NCBI RefSeq assembly: GCF_014652915.1
Contig: NZ_BMZS01000007.1
Coordinates: 1-64,000 of the forward strand
From: Thalassobaculum fulvum
GTDB lineage: Bacteria > Pseudomonadota > Alphaproteobacteria > Thalassobaculales > Thalassobaculaceae
Direction: 5' to 3'
Length of the DNA: 64,000 nucleotides
The notes beneath the pieces are model-generated. The model worked only from the letters and a program-made list of their open reading frames with translations, was not told the DNA's origin and searched no databases. Position 1 is the stretch's first letter. Every line of letters begins with the position of its first letter. Below, piece after piece: positions 34,141 to 46,013 of this stretch. The position numbers and the translations under genes are program-made.

Positions 34141-35406
34141 ATGCCAAGCCCCTTTGCCTCGATTGCGTCCCTGCTGCTCAGTGTCGCCCTGCTGCAGAGC
34201 GCCAACGGCCTGTTCAGCTCGCTGCTCGGCGTCCGTCTCGGCATCGATCCGGAGTTCTCGGCCAGCACCGCCGGCCTGGTACTGTCCGGCTATTTCGTCG
34301 GCCTGGTGCTCGGCTGCCTGATCTGCGGCCGCATCATCGAGCGGGTCGGCCACGTCCGGGCGTTCGCCGCCCTGGTCTCGATCGTGTCGGCGACCGCCGT
34401 CGGCCACGCCTTCGCGGTCGAGCCGGTCTACTGGTTCGTGCTGCGCGTCATGTTCGGGTTCTGCATGGCCGGCGTGTACATGGTCGCCGAGAGCTGGATG
34501 AACGGCGCCGCCTCGAACGCCACCCGCGGTGCCCTGCTGTCGATCTACATGGTGGTGCAGTACGGCGCCATGGGCGCCGGCCAGTTCCTGCTGAACCTCG
34601 CCGACCCGGCCAGCTTCGTGCTGTACGGCGTGGCCTCGATCCTGTTCTCGCTGGCGCTGGTGCCGCTCACCCTGGCGCGCTCGGCGGCGTCGGGCGAGGT
34701 GGCGCCGTCGGCGCTCGGCTTCGTCGCGCTGTACCGGATCTCGCCGCTCGGCATCGTCGGCAGCTTCGGCAGCGGGATGCTGGCGGGGGCGGTGTTCGCC
34801 ACCGCGTCGGTCTACGCCACCACCATCGGCATGGAGGTGTCGCAGGTCGCGATCTTCGTGTCGGCCGGCATCCTCGGCGGGCTGGTGATGCAGTGGCCGC
34901 TCGGCAAGCTGTCGGACCTGTTCGACCGCCGCACCGTGCTGACCGCCTCGCTGTTCGCAGCGGCGGCACTGGGCGCGGTGCTCGCCTTCGTTCCCGGCCT
35001 CGGGTTCTGGCCGTTCGTGATCCTGGCCGGCGCCTATGGCGGCGTCGCGGTGACCCTGTATTCGATCGCGGTGGCGCACGCCAACGACCACATCGACGCC
35101 GCCGACCTGGTGGCCGCCAGCGCCGGCCTGCTGCTGGCCTACAGCCTGGGAGCCGTCATCGGGCCGATCGCGGCGACCAACGCGATGGGGCTGGTGGGGC
35201 CGTGGGGGTTCTACGGCTTCGGCACTGCGGTGGCACTGGCGGTCGGGCTGTTCGCGGTCTGGCGGATGACCCGCCGCGCGGCGCCCGAGGACCAGGCGCC
35301 GTTCGTCGCGATGCCGCGCACCAGCCCGGTGGTGTCCGAGCTCGACCCGCGGGCCGAGGCGCCCGGGGAAGACGACGCGACCACCAGCCAGACGAGCCCG
35401 GCATGA
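34141..35406 (+). CDS. MFS transporter, YcaD-like
   Basis: 421 residues, 12 membrane helices. The first loop G-R-I-I-E-R-V-G-H-V-R and the M-V-A-E-S-W-M-N segment after helix 4 are typical of the YcaD-like MFS group. A hydrophilic C-terminal tail (from about 385) is rich in D, E and T. Substrate unknown. The stop overlaps the acetyltransferase start (ATGA), so the two form an operon. Confidence 0.87.
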   Translation: MPSPFASIASLLLSVALLQSANGLFSSLLGVRLGIDPEFSASTAGLVLSGYFVGLVLGCLICGRIIERVGHVRAFAALVSIVSATAVGHAFAVEPVYWFVLRVMFGFCMAGVYMVAESWMNGAASNATRGALLSIYMVVQYGAMGAGQFLLNLADPASFVLYGVASILFSLALVPLTLARSAASGEVAPSALGFVALYRISPLGIVGSFGSGMLAGAVFATASVYATTIGMEVSQVAIFVSAGILGGLVMQWPLGKLSDLFDRRTVLTASLFAAAALGAVLAFVPGLGFWPFVILAGAYGGVAVTLYSIAVAHANDHIDAADLVAASAGLLLAYSLGAVIGPIAATNAMGLVGPWGFYGFGTAVALAVGLFAVWRMTRRAAPEDQAPFVAMPRTSPVVSELDPRAEAPGEDDATTSQTSPA

Positions 35407-35873
35407 CCGCCGCGACCGCGACGATCGACTTCCAGCCGGCCACCGAGGACGATTTCGAGCGGCTGCTCGACCTCCGCATCCGGGTCCTGCGGCCGCATCT
35501 GGAGCGGGTCGGGCGGTTCGACCCGGAGCGGGCCCGGCGCTACTTCCGGGCCGGCTACGATCCCACCCATCTGCGGCTGATCCTGGTCGACGGCGGGTTC
35601 GCCGGCTGCGTCGCGCTCAAGCCGGCCGGCGACGGGCTGGAACTCGAGCACTTCTATCTGGACGACGCGATGCAGGGCCGCGGCGTCGGCGGCGCGGTGC
35701 TGGCCCGGCTCACCGGCGAGGCCGACGCGGCCGGCCTGCCGATCCGGCTCGGCGTGCTGAAGGGCAGCCCGGCGGCGCGGCTGTACAGGCGCCACGGCTT
35801 CGTGTGGACCCACGACGAGCCGTACGACGACTACTACCTGCGGTCGCCGGGCGGAGATGACACTCGCCCTTGA
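35403..35873 (+). CDS. GNAT-family acetyltransferase
   Basis: 156 residues. The acetyl-CoA binding segment is Q-G-R-G-V-G-G-A-V-L (Q/R-x2-G-x-G/A) near 95-104, preceded by L-E-L-E-H-F-Y-L-D-D. The C-terminal S-P-A-A-R-L-Y-R-R-H-G-F is the typical last GNAT strand-helix. It transfers an acetyl group to an amine of unknown identity in the cytoplasm. Coupled to the MFS gene by an ATGA overlap, which suggests that modification and transport act on the same compound. Confidence 0.88.
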   Translation: MTAATATIDFQPATEDDFERLLDLRIRVLRPHLERVGRFDPERARRYFRAGYDPTHLRLILVDGGFAGCVALKPAGDGLELEHFYLDDAMQGRGVGGAVLARLTGEADAAGLPIRLGVLKGSPAARLYRRHGFVWTHDEPYDDYYLRSPGGDDTRP

Positions 35874-35887
35874 CCAACTTGACCAAC
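35870..35887 (+). promoter_or_regulatory. Tandem 9-bp repeat, candidate -35/operator of the TA pair
   Basis: TTGACCAAC occurs twice in direct tandem, overlapping the end of the acetyltransferase gene. The second copy supplies a good -35 (TTGACC) with a poor -10 about 17 bases on. Direct repeats of this size are common antitoxin binding sites. Confidence 0.45.
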
Positions 35888-35941
35888 AAAATCCGATCCA
35901 CCATCTTCCATAGGTCGTGAGGCAGTCGGCCGAGGCGGGAG

Positions 35942-36178
35942 ATGACGCAGGTGAACCTGTACGAAGCGAAGACCCATCTCTCGACGCTGGTCGACCGGGT
36001 CGCCGCCGGCGAGGAGATCGTCATCGCCAAGCACGGCAAGCCGATGGCGCGCCTGGTGCCGGTGGAAAAGCCAAGGAAGCCGCGCGAGCCGGCCCATGTC
36101 ATTCAGGTCACGTACATCGCCGACGATTTCGACGAGGTCGATCCGGAAATCGTCGAGATGTTCGAAGGCCGGGACTGA
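35942..36178 (+). CDS. Phd/YefM-family antitoxin (VapB role)
   Basis: 78 residues. The N-terminal Phd fold is clear: V-N-L-Y-E-A-K-T-H-L-S-T-L-V-D-R-V-A-A-G-E-E-I-V, then A-K-H-G-K-P-M-A-R-L-V. The acidic C-terminus would bind the toxin. It neutralises the PIN toxin encoded next and represses the operon. Its stop shares one base with the toxin start codon. GCGGGAG just before the ATG is the ribosome site. Confidence 0.93.
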   Translation: MTQVNLYEAKTHLSTLVDRVAAGEEIVIAKHGKPMARLVPVEKPRKPREPAHVIQVTYIADDFDEVDPEIVEMFEGRD

Positions 36179-36561
36179 TGGACCTTCTGCTCGATACCCA
36201 TGTGGTGTTGTGGTGGAACGAAGGTGACGCACGCTTGCGGCCGGATGTGCGGGACATGGTCCGCGACCCGGACAACACCATCTACGTCAGCGCCGCCACG
36301 CCCTGGGAAATCGCCATCAAGGCGCGCAAGGGGCGGATGGCTTTCCGGGGGCCTCTCGAGCGGCTCATCGAGGGCAGCGGGTTCGTCCCACTGCCGATCG
36401 ATCCGGCCCACGGCGTGATGGCCGGTTCGCTCGACTGGGACCACGCCGATCCGTTCGACAGAGTGCTGGTGGCGCAGGCGGCGATGGAGAACCTTGTTCT
36501 GGTTCACGCCGATCGGGCAATCTGCGACTACGGCAGGGTCGGTCAGATCTGGGCAGCCTGA
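36178..36561 (+). CDS. vapC: PIN-domain ribonuclease toxin, VapC-like
   Basis: 127 residues. The PIN-domain acidic residues are visible: D6 in L-L-L-D-T-H, E in T-P-W-E-I-A-I-K near 39, and the D-P-F-D-R and H-A-D-R-A-I clusters near 90-110. VapC-type toxins cleave specific RNAs, often initiator tRNA or the 23S sarcin-ricin loop. Immediately downstream of its antitoxin with a one-base overlap (TGATG). Confidence 0.92.
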   Translation: MDLLLDTHVVLWWNEGDARLRPDVRDMVRDPDNTIYVSAATPWEIAIKARKGRMAFRGPLERLIEGSGFVPLPIDPAHGVMAGSLDWDHADPFDRVLVAQAAMENLVLVHADRAICDYGRVGQIWAA

Positions 36562-36590
36562 TCCCAGCCGCCTGACCCCAGCCGCCCGAT

Positions 36591-37538
36591 CTACGCCGCC
36601 TCGGCGCCGTAGTAGGTGGTCACCACGTGCGTGGCCTCGGCGAAGAACAGCCAGCGCTCGACCACCGCGCCGGCCGAGCCGGCCAGCGCCGCCAGGAACA
36701 GCGGGACGACGTCGGCGTCCTCGCCGGCGACCGCGCCGATCAGCAGCAGCACGACCGGTGCGGCGACGCCGACGGCGCCGGCGATCGCCCGCAGCTTGTG
36801 GGCGTGTTTGCGGGCGACCCGGTAGCCCATCTCGCGCATCACGAAGTTCTGCGAGGTCGTCGGCGCCTCCAGCAGCCGCACCCGCCCGAGCCGGCCGAGG
36901 CCGGTGGCGCTCTCGGCGGTGGCGGCGGGCGCGCCGGAATCGATCGACTGCCAGTAGGCGAGCTTCAGGGCGGCCACCCCGATCCCGGCGACCACCGCCA
37001 GCCACAGGAAGATCTGCACGGAGCCGCCGAACGCCGCGGTCAGCAGCGCCATCAACAGCGCCCCGGTGTACAGGCCGATGGCGAGGTAGCCGGGCACGGT
37101 CAGCGGGTGGCGCCACTGCCGGATGGTCGGCAGCGAGGCGTAGATCATGCCGGTGCACAGCACGGTAGCGACCGCGCCCAGGCTGGCCAGCAGGCCGAAC
37201 AGCCCCCAGACGCCGCCGGCGGTGCCGAACACCACCCAGCCGAGCGCGAACAGGCCGGCCGGCAGGTAGGTCGCGACCGCCGCCACGCCCTCGCGCGACA
37301 GCCAGGACGAGCGCCACTGCGACAGCGCCCGCCAGGCCCGCTCCGGATGGCCGAGGTGGAAGGTCGAGGCCATCAGGCCGGCGGTGATCAGGCCGAGTGC
37401 CACGGTGAAGCCGACCAGCCCGAACGCCAGGCTGGCCGGCACCAGGCCGGCAGCACCGGCGAGGCCCAGCAGGAACAGCAGGCCGTAGCCGGCGCCGGAG
37501 GCGGTGGTGAAGAAGATGACGGAGGCGGCGGGATGCAT
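36591..37538 (-). CDS. soeC: Membrane anchor subunit, SoeC/DmsC-like
   Basis: 315 residues with eight or nine hydrophobic segments, matching the DmsC (NrfD-like) anchor family. H-L-G-H-P-E-R-A-W near 65 and the S-R-E-G segment after it are typical. The protein anchors the catalytic and iron-sulfur subunits and passes electrons to the quinone pool. The start at 37538 follows soeB by 13 bases on the leftward transcript; the longer frame upstream overlaps soeB and was rejected. The SoeC name rests on the cytoplasmic-type SoeA encoded upstream. Confidence 0.85.
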   Translation of the reverse strand: MHPAASVIFFTTASGAGYGLLFLLGLAGAAGLVPASLAFGLVGFTVALGLITAGLMASTFHLGHPERAWRALSQWRSSWLSREGVAAVATYLPAGLFALGWVVFGTAGGVWGLFGLLASLGAVATVLCTGMIYASLPTIRQWRHPLTVPGYLAIGLYTGALLMALLTAAFGGSVQIFLWLAVVAGIGVAALKLAYWQSIDSGAPAATAESATGLGRLGRVRLLEAPTTSQNFVMREMGYRVARKHAHKLRAIAGAVGVAAPVVLLLIGAVAGEDADVVPLFLAALAGSAGAVVERWLFFAEATHVVTTYYGAEAA

Positions 37539-37551
37539 CGTTTCGTCTCCG

Positions 37552-38361
37552 TCAGCGCGACAGCACGGCGTCGACCCAGGCGAGGAACTTCCCGCCGGTG
37601 GTCTGCGGCGCGCCACCCGGCACCGCGTCGGCGGCCTCGGCGGCGAGCTGCTCCAGCCGGCTCGGCGCGCCGGTGGCGCCGCAGGTCTTCTTCTGGGGAC
37701 GCGGCGGCAGGTACTTGTTGACCGGCTTGTAGCCCATCTCCGGCATCAGGTCGTAGCCGCCGCGCTCTGCGACCAGTTGCGACACCGCGCTGCCGGGATC
37801 GCCGAGGTCGCCGAAGTGCCGGGCGCCGGCCGGACAAGTCGAGACGCAGGCCGGCACCCGGTCCACCTCCTCGAGGTTCTCGTTGTAGATCCGGTCGATG
37901 CACAGCGTGCACTTCTTCATCACGCCGTCGGCGTGATCGTACTCGCGCGCGCCGTAGGGGCAGGCCCAGGAGCACAGCTTGCAGCCGATGCACAGATCGG
38001 CGTTGACCAGGACGATGCCGTCCTCCTCGCGCTTGTAGCTGGCGCCGGTCGGGCACACGGTCACGCAGGCCGGGGTCTCGCAGTGCAGGCAGGACCGCGG
38101 GAAGTGCACGGTGCGGCCCTCGGCGCCGTCGCCGACCTCGTAGGTATGCACGCGGTTGAACCACACGCCCCAGGCACCGGCGTCGTCGCCGTCGCTGCTC
38201 TCGGTGCCCGAGTAGGCGTTCCAGTCGGTCAGCGGGGCGGAATGGCCGCCGGTGTTCCATTCCTTGCAGTTCACCGCGCAGGCATGGCAGCCGACGCAGA
38301 TGTCCAGGTCGATCACCAGGCCGAGTTTCCTGGCGGTGGCGGTCTCGGGGAGCGAGGTCAT
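37552..38361 (-). CDS. soeB: Four-cluster ferredoxin subunit, SoeB/DmsB-like
   Basis: 269 residues with four [4Fe-4S] motifs: C-V-G-C-H-A-C-A-V-N-C near 22-32, C-L-H-C-E-T-P-A-C-V-T-V-C-P, C-I-G-C-K-L-C-S-W-A-C-P, and C-T-L-C plus C-V-S-T-C-P-A-G-A. It carries electrons from the molybdenum subunit to the membrane anchor. A C-terminal extension after about 215 includes K-K-T-C-G-A. It precedes soeC by 13 bases. The 187-base gap from soeA is unusual for this operon and holds a dispersed repeat. Confidence 0.92.
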   Translation of the reverse strand: MTSLPETATARKLGLVIDLDICVGCHACAVNCKEWNTGGHSAPLTDWNAYSGTESSDGDDAGAWGVWFNRVHTYEVGDGAEGRTVHFPRSCLHCETPACVTVCPTGASYKREEDGIVLVNADLCIGCKLCSWACPYGAREYDHADGVMKKCTLCIDRIYNENLEEVDRVPACVSTCPAGARHFGDLGDPGSAVSQLVAERGGYDLMPEMGYKPVNKYLPPRPQKKTCGATGAPSRLEQLAAEAADAVPGGAPQTTGGKFLAWVDAVLSR

Positions 38362-38381
38362 CGGGTGGTCTCCTTCGCCCC

Positions 38382-38511
38382 GTGGGTTCCGGATCGGCCG
38401 CGCCCGAGCGCGGCCGTCCGGAATGACGATGGGAGTGATGGCACGCCATTTCCTTCACCAGTCGTCATTCCGGCCGGAGCGACATCATCGTCGCGGAGAG
38501 CCGGAACCCAC
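38382..38511. repeat. Dispersed two-armed inverted repeat, copy D, inside the soe operon
   Basis: Left arm GTGGGTTCCGGATC...GTCCGGAATGAC (38382-38427). Right arm GTCATTCCGGCC...GCCGGAACCCAC (38464-38511). It separates soeA from soeB, 20 bases ahead of the soeB start. Unlike copies A, B and E it lies between genes of the same operon. Confidence 0.87.
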
Positions 38512-38548
38512 CCGCCGCCTCGATACGGACGATTGACGATCGTCGGAG

Positions 38549-41893
<3,345 letters not shown>

Positions 41894-41972
41894 CCGCCTT
41901 GGCCTCGCCGGCGGCCGGGCGTAGGCTGGGCGCGTCCACGGTGCCGAGGCGGGGCCGCGCGACCGGCCGTCG

Positions 41973-42021
41973 GGTGCAACGCCCGACGCGGAGAAGCATG
42001 GATGGCCAGGTGCAACGCCCG
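41973..42021 (+). repeat. Direct repeat in the leader of the TauD-family gene
   Basis: GGTGCAACGCCCG occurs at 41973-41985 and 42009-42021, 36 bases apart. Each is followed by a GAGAAGC-ATG-like block; the first ATG (41998) opens no useful frame, the second is the gene start. It looks like a small duplication of the ribosome-binding region. Confidence 0.6.
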
Positions 42022-42044
42022 GCCCGACCGAAGGGAGAAGCAGC

Positions 42045-43136
42045 ATGTCGACCTCTCCGACCGATTCCCGCGACGCGTTCCTGCGCGATCCGATCGTCGG
42101 CCCGGCGGCCTGGTCCGCGCCCGAGCTGGCGGCCGACGGCAGCTGGGTCCAGGCGCTGGACGCCGGCGAGGTGGCGGAGATCGACGCGGCGTTCCGCGCC
42201 GCCAAGGCGCGCGGGCTGGACTATGCGACCGTCCGCAAGGCCGACTTCCCGCTGCCGAAGCTGGCCGGCAAGCTGGCGGCGCTGCTCGACCAGCTCGAGA
42301 GCGGCCGCGGCGTGGCACTGCTGCGCGGCCTGCCGGTGCAGGACTACGACGACGAGGACCTGCGGCTGCTGTGGGCCGGCATCGGCACCCATGTCGGTCC
42401 GCTGCTGCCGCAGTCGCTGGACGGCAAGCTGATCCGCGACGTGCGCGACGAGGCCTCGGGGAAATTCGCCAAGCATGCGCCGTCGACCGCCGAGGGCTCG
42501 CTGACCTCGACCCAGAAGGCGCAGTCGAACGGGCCGCTGCGCTTCCACACCGACCGCGCCGACGTGCTGGGCCTGCTGTGCGTCCGGCAGGCCGGTGCCG
42601 GCGGCGAGAGCAAGGTCGTGAGCGCGGTGACGGTCCGCAACGAGATCCTGAAGCGCCGGCCGGACCTGCACGACCTGCTGTGCCGGCCGTACTGGCGGAC
42701 CCGCGAGACCCAGGACGTGGGCGGCGGCCGCAAGGTCTACGCTATGCCGGTGTTCGGCTTCCGCGACGGCCATTTCTGTACCCAGTACTCCCGCACCTTC
42801 GTCGAGGAGGCGCAGCGCATCGACGGCGTGCCGAAGATGACCGCGGCGATGGACGAGGCGCTCGACCTGCTGGCCGAGGTCGCCGAGGAGCAGTGCCACA
42901 CCTTCCGCCTGACCCCGGGCGACATGGTGTTCTACAACAACCTGGTCGTGTACCACGGCCGCACGCCGTTCACCGACGACCCCGCCAGCCGGGCCGACCG
43001 GCTGCTGTACCGGCTGTGGTTCGCCCCGGCGAAGACCCGCCCGCTGCCGGAGAGCTACCGCGAGACCTGGGGCTCGACCGAGCCGGGCGCCTACCGCGGC
43101 GGCATGATGACCGGCGGCGCCTCGCAGGCGGCGTAG
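42045..43136 (+). CDS. TauD/TfdA-family Fe(II)/2-oxoglutarate dioxygenase
   Basis: 363 residues. The iron-binding H-x-D is F-H-T-D-R-A-D near 167-169; the distal histidine lies in Y-H-G-R-T-P-F near 305, followed by the 2-oxoglutarate-binding arginine in L-L-Y-R-L-W-F. Family members hydroxylate taurine, 2,4-D, sulfate esters or amino acids; taurine-type reactions release sulfite. Similarity to true TauD is only at fold level, so the substrate is open. The AGGGAGAAG ribosome site is six bases before ATG 42045. It ends next to repeat copy E. Confidence 0.85.
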   Translation: MSTSPTDSRDAFLRDPIVGPAAWSAPELAADGSWVQALDAGEVAEIDAAFRAAKARGLDYATVRKADFPLPKLAGKLAALLDQLESGRGVALLRGLPVQDYDDEDLRLLWAGIGTHVGPLLPQSLDGKLIRDVRDEASGKFAKHAPSTAEGSLTSTQKAQSNGPLRFHTDRADVLGLLCVRQAGAGGESKVVSAVTVRNEILKRRPDLHDLLCRPYWRTRETQDVGGGRKVYAMPVFGFRDGHFCTQYSRTFVEEAQRIDGVPKMTAAMDEALDLLAEVAEEQCHTFRLTPGDMVFYNNLVVYHGRTPFTDDPASRADRLLYRLWFAPAKTRPLPESYRETWGSTEPGAYRGGMMTGGASQAA

Positions 43137-43165
43137 CTGAAACGGCTCATCGCCTGATGCTGCGG

Positions 43166-43291
43166 CTGGGTTCCGGATCGGTCGCGCTGCCGCGCGTCCG
43201 TCCGGGATGAGGCATGTTGGGCCCATCCGATGCCGTCATCCCGGACAGCCGTGCGCCAGCACGGGAGATCCGGGACCCACGGTGCCACGGG
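43166..43291. repeat. Dispersed two-armed inverted repeat, copy E (diverged)
   Basis: Left arm CTGGGTTCCGGATC...GTCCGGGATGA (43166-43210) and right arm GTCATCCCGGAC...ATCCGGGACCCAC (43235-43280), with a diverged tail GGTGCCACGGG. It fills the gap between the convergent TauD-family and universal stress protein genes. Paired changes (GAATGA to GGATGA and TCATTCC to TCATCCC) keep the arms complementary. Confidence 0.82.
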
Positions 43292-43307
43292 CGGCTACCG
43301 CCCGGCC

Positions 43308-43802
43308 TCACGTCAGGGCGTCGATTTCCTCGTCGGTCAGCGAGCCGGGCACGATGGTGATCGGGATGCGCAGGCGCGCCGCCCCCTTGCTCGCCAGGTA
43401 GCTGATCAGCGGTCCCGGGTTGTCCGACTTGGCGGCGGCGCCCAGGACCAGGACCGAGATCGACCGCTCCTCGTCGATCAGGGTCAGCAGCTCCTCGCGC
43501 GTGGTGCCTTCGCGCAGGTAGATGATCGGGATCGCCCCGGTCATCTCGACGACCTGCTCGCTCATCCGCTCCATCAGCGCCTCGGCTTCCTGCCGGGCCT
43601 CCTCGCGCATCAGCTCGCCGACGCCCATCCAGTGCTGGAACTCGACCGGCTCGATCGCCCGGAACAGCGCGACGCGGCCGCCGGTGTGCCGGGCCCGCTG
43701 GCCGGCGAACCGGAGTGCCACGCGCATCTCCTCACTGTCGTCGACGACGACGAGGAATACGCGCGGGTGCGCGGACAGGTCTTCGGTTGCGGTGTCGCTC
43801 AT
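43308..43802 (-). CDS. Universal stress protein
   Basis: 164 residues, single UspA domain: R-V-F-L-V-V-V-D-D-S-E-E-M-R-V-A-L at the start and V-L-V-L-G-A-A-A-K-S-D-N-P-G-P-L near the end. The ATP-binding G-x2-G-x9-G-S/T pattern is degenerate, ending I-T-I-V-P-G-S. These proteins support survival under stress by largely unknown means. It is the last gene of the leftward ArsR-rhodanese-TSUP-TIGR02186 operon, 43 bases after the previous gene. Confidence 0.87.
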   Translation of the reverse strand: MSDTATEDLSAHPRVFLVVVDDSEEMRVALRFAGQRARHTGGRVALFRAIEPVEFQHWMGVGELMREEARQEAEALMERMSEQVVEMTGAIPIIYLREGTTREELLTLIDEERSISVLVLGAAAKSDNPGPLISYLASKGAARLRIPITIVPGSLTDEEIDALT

Positions 43803-43845
43803 GCCCCGTTCCGAAACGCCGATCTGCCGTCGTGCTGTTCCAGGA

Positions 43846-44613
43846 TCAGACTTTACGGAAGATCGCGGCGGCGAGCCAGCCCGCCAGAATCGCGATCACG
43901 ATCGCGAACACGCCGTAGGCGGCGGAGTTGGTGTGCGCGAACCGGAAGACGTAGGCCCCGACGCCGATCTTTGAGACCCGCAGCGGCGTGGTCTGCGCGT
44001 GCACCGGGCTGCCGTTGCGGATGTAGTAGACCGAGACCGTGTAGATCCCGGTGACCACGTTGGCCGGGAACGACACCCGGGTCCGGAACAGCCGGTCGGA
44101 CAGCACCGAGATCCGGCCGGTGCCGGCGGCGTACAGCCCGTGCCGCACCTGGTTGCGGATCAGCCCCTCGCGGAACGCCTTGATCTCGGCCTGCGGGGTG
44201 TCGCGGTCCCGCAGGACCGGGCGCAGGCTGAGATGGCCCAGCCCCATCTCCTGGCGGGCCCGCACGTCGGGGTCGATGTCGTCGAGCGAACCGGTCGCGG
44301 CGACCGCGTAGAACGACGGCGCGTTCTGGAATCGCATGGAGGCGGTGTTGATCCAGATCCCGGCGACCCGCTGCTTGCGCCGCACGGTCATGGACTGGCG
44401 CGGGCCGGTGACCGTCACCACGATCTGGCCCTCGCCCTCGATCGCGCCGAACAGCAGCAGTTCGGCCCCGGTGAACCCGGTGGTGATGGCGATCTCGTGG
44501 TCCGACAGGTCGGCGACCAGGTCCTGCTGGCTGCTCACGGTGGGGGCGGCCGCGGCGAACGCCGCCAGCACCAGGCCGGCCGTGATCAGGAAGCTGACGA
44601 CCCGCCGCTTCAT
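43846..44613 (-). CDS. TIGR02186-family membrane-anchored protein
   Basis: 255 residues. An N-terminal signal (M-K-R-R-V-V-S-F, hydrophobic to about 27), a beta-rich periplasmic domain, and one C-terminal membrane helix (about 228-250, ending A-A-I-F-R-K-V). It matches the conserved alphaproteobacterial TIGR02186 family, almost always encoded beside a TSUP permease, as here. The family has no proven function; I infer an accessory or periplasmic partner of the exporter. The start overlaps the TSUP stop (ATGA), so the two are coupled. Confidence 0.82.
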   Translation of the reverse strand: MKRRVVSFLITAGLVLAAFAAAAPTVSSQQDLVADLSDHEIAITTGFTGAELLLFGAIEGEGQIVVTVTGPRQSMTVRRKQRVAGIWINTASMRFQNAPSFYAVAATGSLDDIDPDVRARQEMGLGHLSLRPVLRDRDTPQAEIKAFREGLIRNQVRHGLYAAGTGRISVLSDRLFRTRVSFPANVVTGIYTVSVYYIRNGSPVHAQTTPLRVSKIGVGAYVFRFAHTNSAAYGVFAIVIAILAGWLAAAIFRKV

Positions 44614-45533
44614 TCGTGGATCACGTGGAAGTCGAGCGAATACAGGTCGACCGGCGTGGCCACCAGGTCGACCGCCAGCTTGATGCAGACCCCCAGAACC
44701 ATCAGGGCGAGCAGGCTGCGCAGCTGCTCGCCCTTCAGCTTGGCGCCGATCTGGGTGCCGAACTGGGCGCCGATCACCGCGCCGACCAGCAGCGTGATCG
44801 CCAGCACCACGTCGACGGTCTGGGTGTTGAGGGCCTGCAGGAAGGTGACGTTGGCGGTCACGAAGATGATCTGGAACAGCGAGGTCCCGACCACCACGCC
44901 GGTCGGCATGCCGAGCAGGTAGATCATCGCCGGGACCATCACGAACCCGCCGCCGACCCCCATCAAGGCGGTCAGGACGCCGACCGAGAAACCGATCCCG
45001 AGCGGCAGCAGCGCGCTGATGTACAGCTTCGAGCGCCGGAATCGCATCTTCAGCGGCAGCCCGTGCAGCCAGTTGTGCTGATGCAGCTTGGAACGCCGGC
45101 CGGTCGGCTTGCGCGACCGCAGGATGGCGCGCACGCTCTCGTGCAGCATCAGCAGGCCGATGGTCCCGAGAAAGATCACGTAGCTGAGGTTGATGACCAG
45201 GTCGATCTGGCCGAATCGGCGCAGCACGGCGAACAGCGCGACGCCGGCCGACGACCCGAAGAAGCCGCCGACCAGCAGCACCAGCCCCATCTTGAAGTCG
45301 ACGTTGCCGCGCCGCCAATGGGCGATGACCCCCGACACCGACGAGGCGACGATCTGGTTGGCGCTGGTGGCGACCGAGACCGCCGGCGGGACGCCCATGA
45401 AGATCAGCAGCGGGGTCATCAGGAAGCCGCCGCCGACCCCGAACACCCCCGACAACACCCCGATCATCCCGCCCATCCCCAGAACGAGGAAGACGTTCAC
45501 CGATATCTCGGCGATGGGGAGATAGACGTGCAT
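44610..45533 (-). CDS. TSUP (TauE/SafE) family permease, probable sulfite exporter
   Basis: 307 residues, about eight membrane helices in two repeats. Each repeat has the family glycine motif: G-V-F-G-V-G-G-G near 30-37 and A-L-M-G-V-G-G-G near 190. TSUP proteins move sulfite, sulfoacetate, thiosulfate and other sulfur anions across the inner membrane. Genes for a rhodanese and an ArsR regulator lie upstream, an arrangement known from BigR-type operons. It overlaps the TIGR02186 gene by four bases. Confidence 0.9.
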   Translation of the reverse strand: MHVYLPIAEISVNVFLVLGMGGMIGVLSGVFGVGGGFLMTPLLIFMGVPPAVSVATSANQIVASSVSGVIAHWRRGNVDFKMGLVLLVGGFFGSSAGVALFAVLRRFGQIDLVINLSYVIFLGTIGLLMLHESVRAILRSRKPTGRRSKLHQHNWLHGLPLKMRFRRSKLYISALLPLGIGFSVGVLTALMGVGGGFVMVPAMIYLLGMPTGVVVGTSLFQIIFVTANVTFLQALNTQTVDVVLAITLLVGAVIGAQFGTQIGAKLKGEQLRSLLALMVLGVCIKLAVDLVATPVDLYSLDFHVIHE

Positions 45534-45640
45534 CCTGCGCCCGGGGCGGAAACGGGAACGCGCCCCGAGGAGAACCAGGGGACGTGCGATTAGTGGTACA
45601 CCGATCCCACGCCGGATAGAAGGCGTTTGTTTGGTGAGGT

Positions 45641-45979
45641 TTAGCGGCCGTTCCCCGGCTCGACCGGAAGTCCCTCCTGGGCCCAGGCGATGATGCCGCC
45701 CTGCAGCCGGTACAGCGGTCGCGAGTCGCCGGCGGCCCGCAGCCGCTCCGCCGCCATCCCGCAGCGCCGGCCGCTGCGGCAGTGCAGCACGATGCGGTCG
45801 TCCGGGCCGGCGACGATCGCCGCCGGATCGAAGCGCGACAGCGGCACCAGGGTCGAGCCGGCGATCCGTGCCTGCGCGAACTCGTCCTCCTCGCGCACGT
45901 CGAACAGCGCCACGCCGCCCTGGCTGAGCCAGTCGGACAGGGTGGCGGGGTCGATGAACTGGGTCTTCGGCTCTGTCAT
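45641..45979 (-). CDS. Single-domain rhodanese
   Basis: 112 residues. Catalytic cysteine C67 sits in the loop H-C-R-S-G-R-R, the usual C-x-S-G-x-R active site. D-V-R-E-E-D-E-F is the conserved N-terminal motif and G-G-I-I-A-W the C-terminal one. It transfers sulfane sulfur between thiosulfate or persulfides and thiol or cyanide acceptors. The start at 45979 is 34 bases past the ArsR stop; the longer reading frame overlaps arsR and was rejected. Confidence 0.92.
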   Translation of the reverse strand: MTEPKTQFIDPATLSDWLSQGGVALFDVREEDEFAQARIAGSTLVPLSRFDPAAIVAGPDDRIVLHCRSGRRCGMAAERLRAAGDSRPLYRLQGGIIAWAQEGLPVEPGNGR

Positions 45980-46013
45980 GGCTCGGCTCGGTCTCGCTTC
46001 GTCCAGCGACACC

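Noticed and set aside
41894-42044. Riboswitch in the leader of the TauD-family gene
   Set aside because: The leader has a direct repeat but no conserved riboswitch core that I recognise, and the repeat looks like a local duplication.
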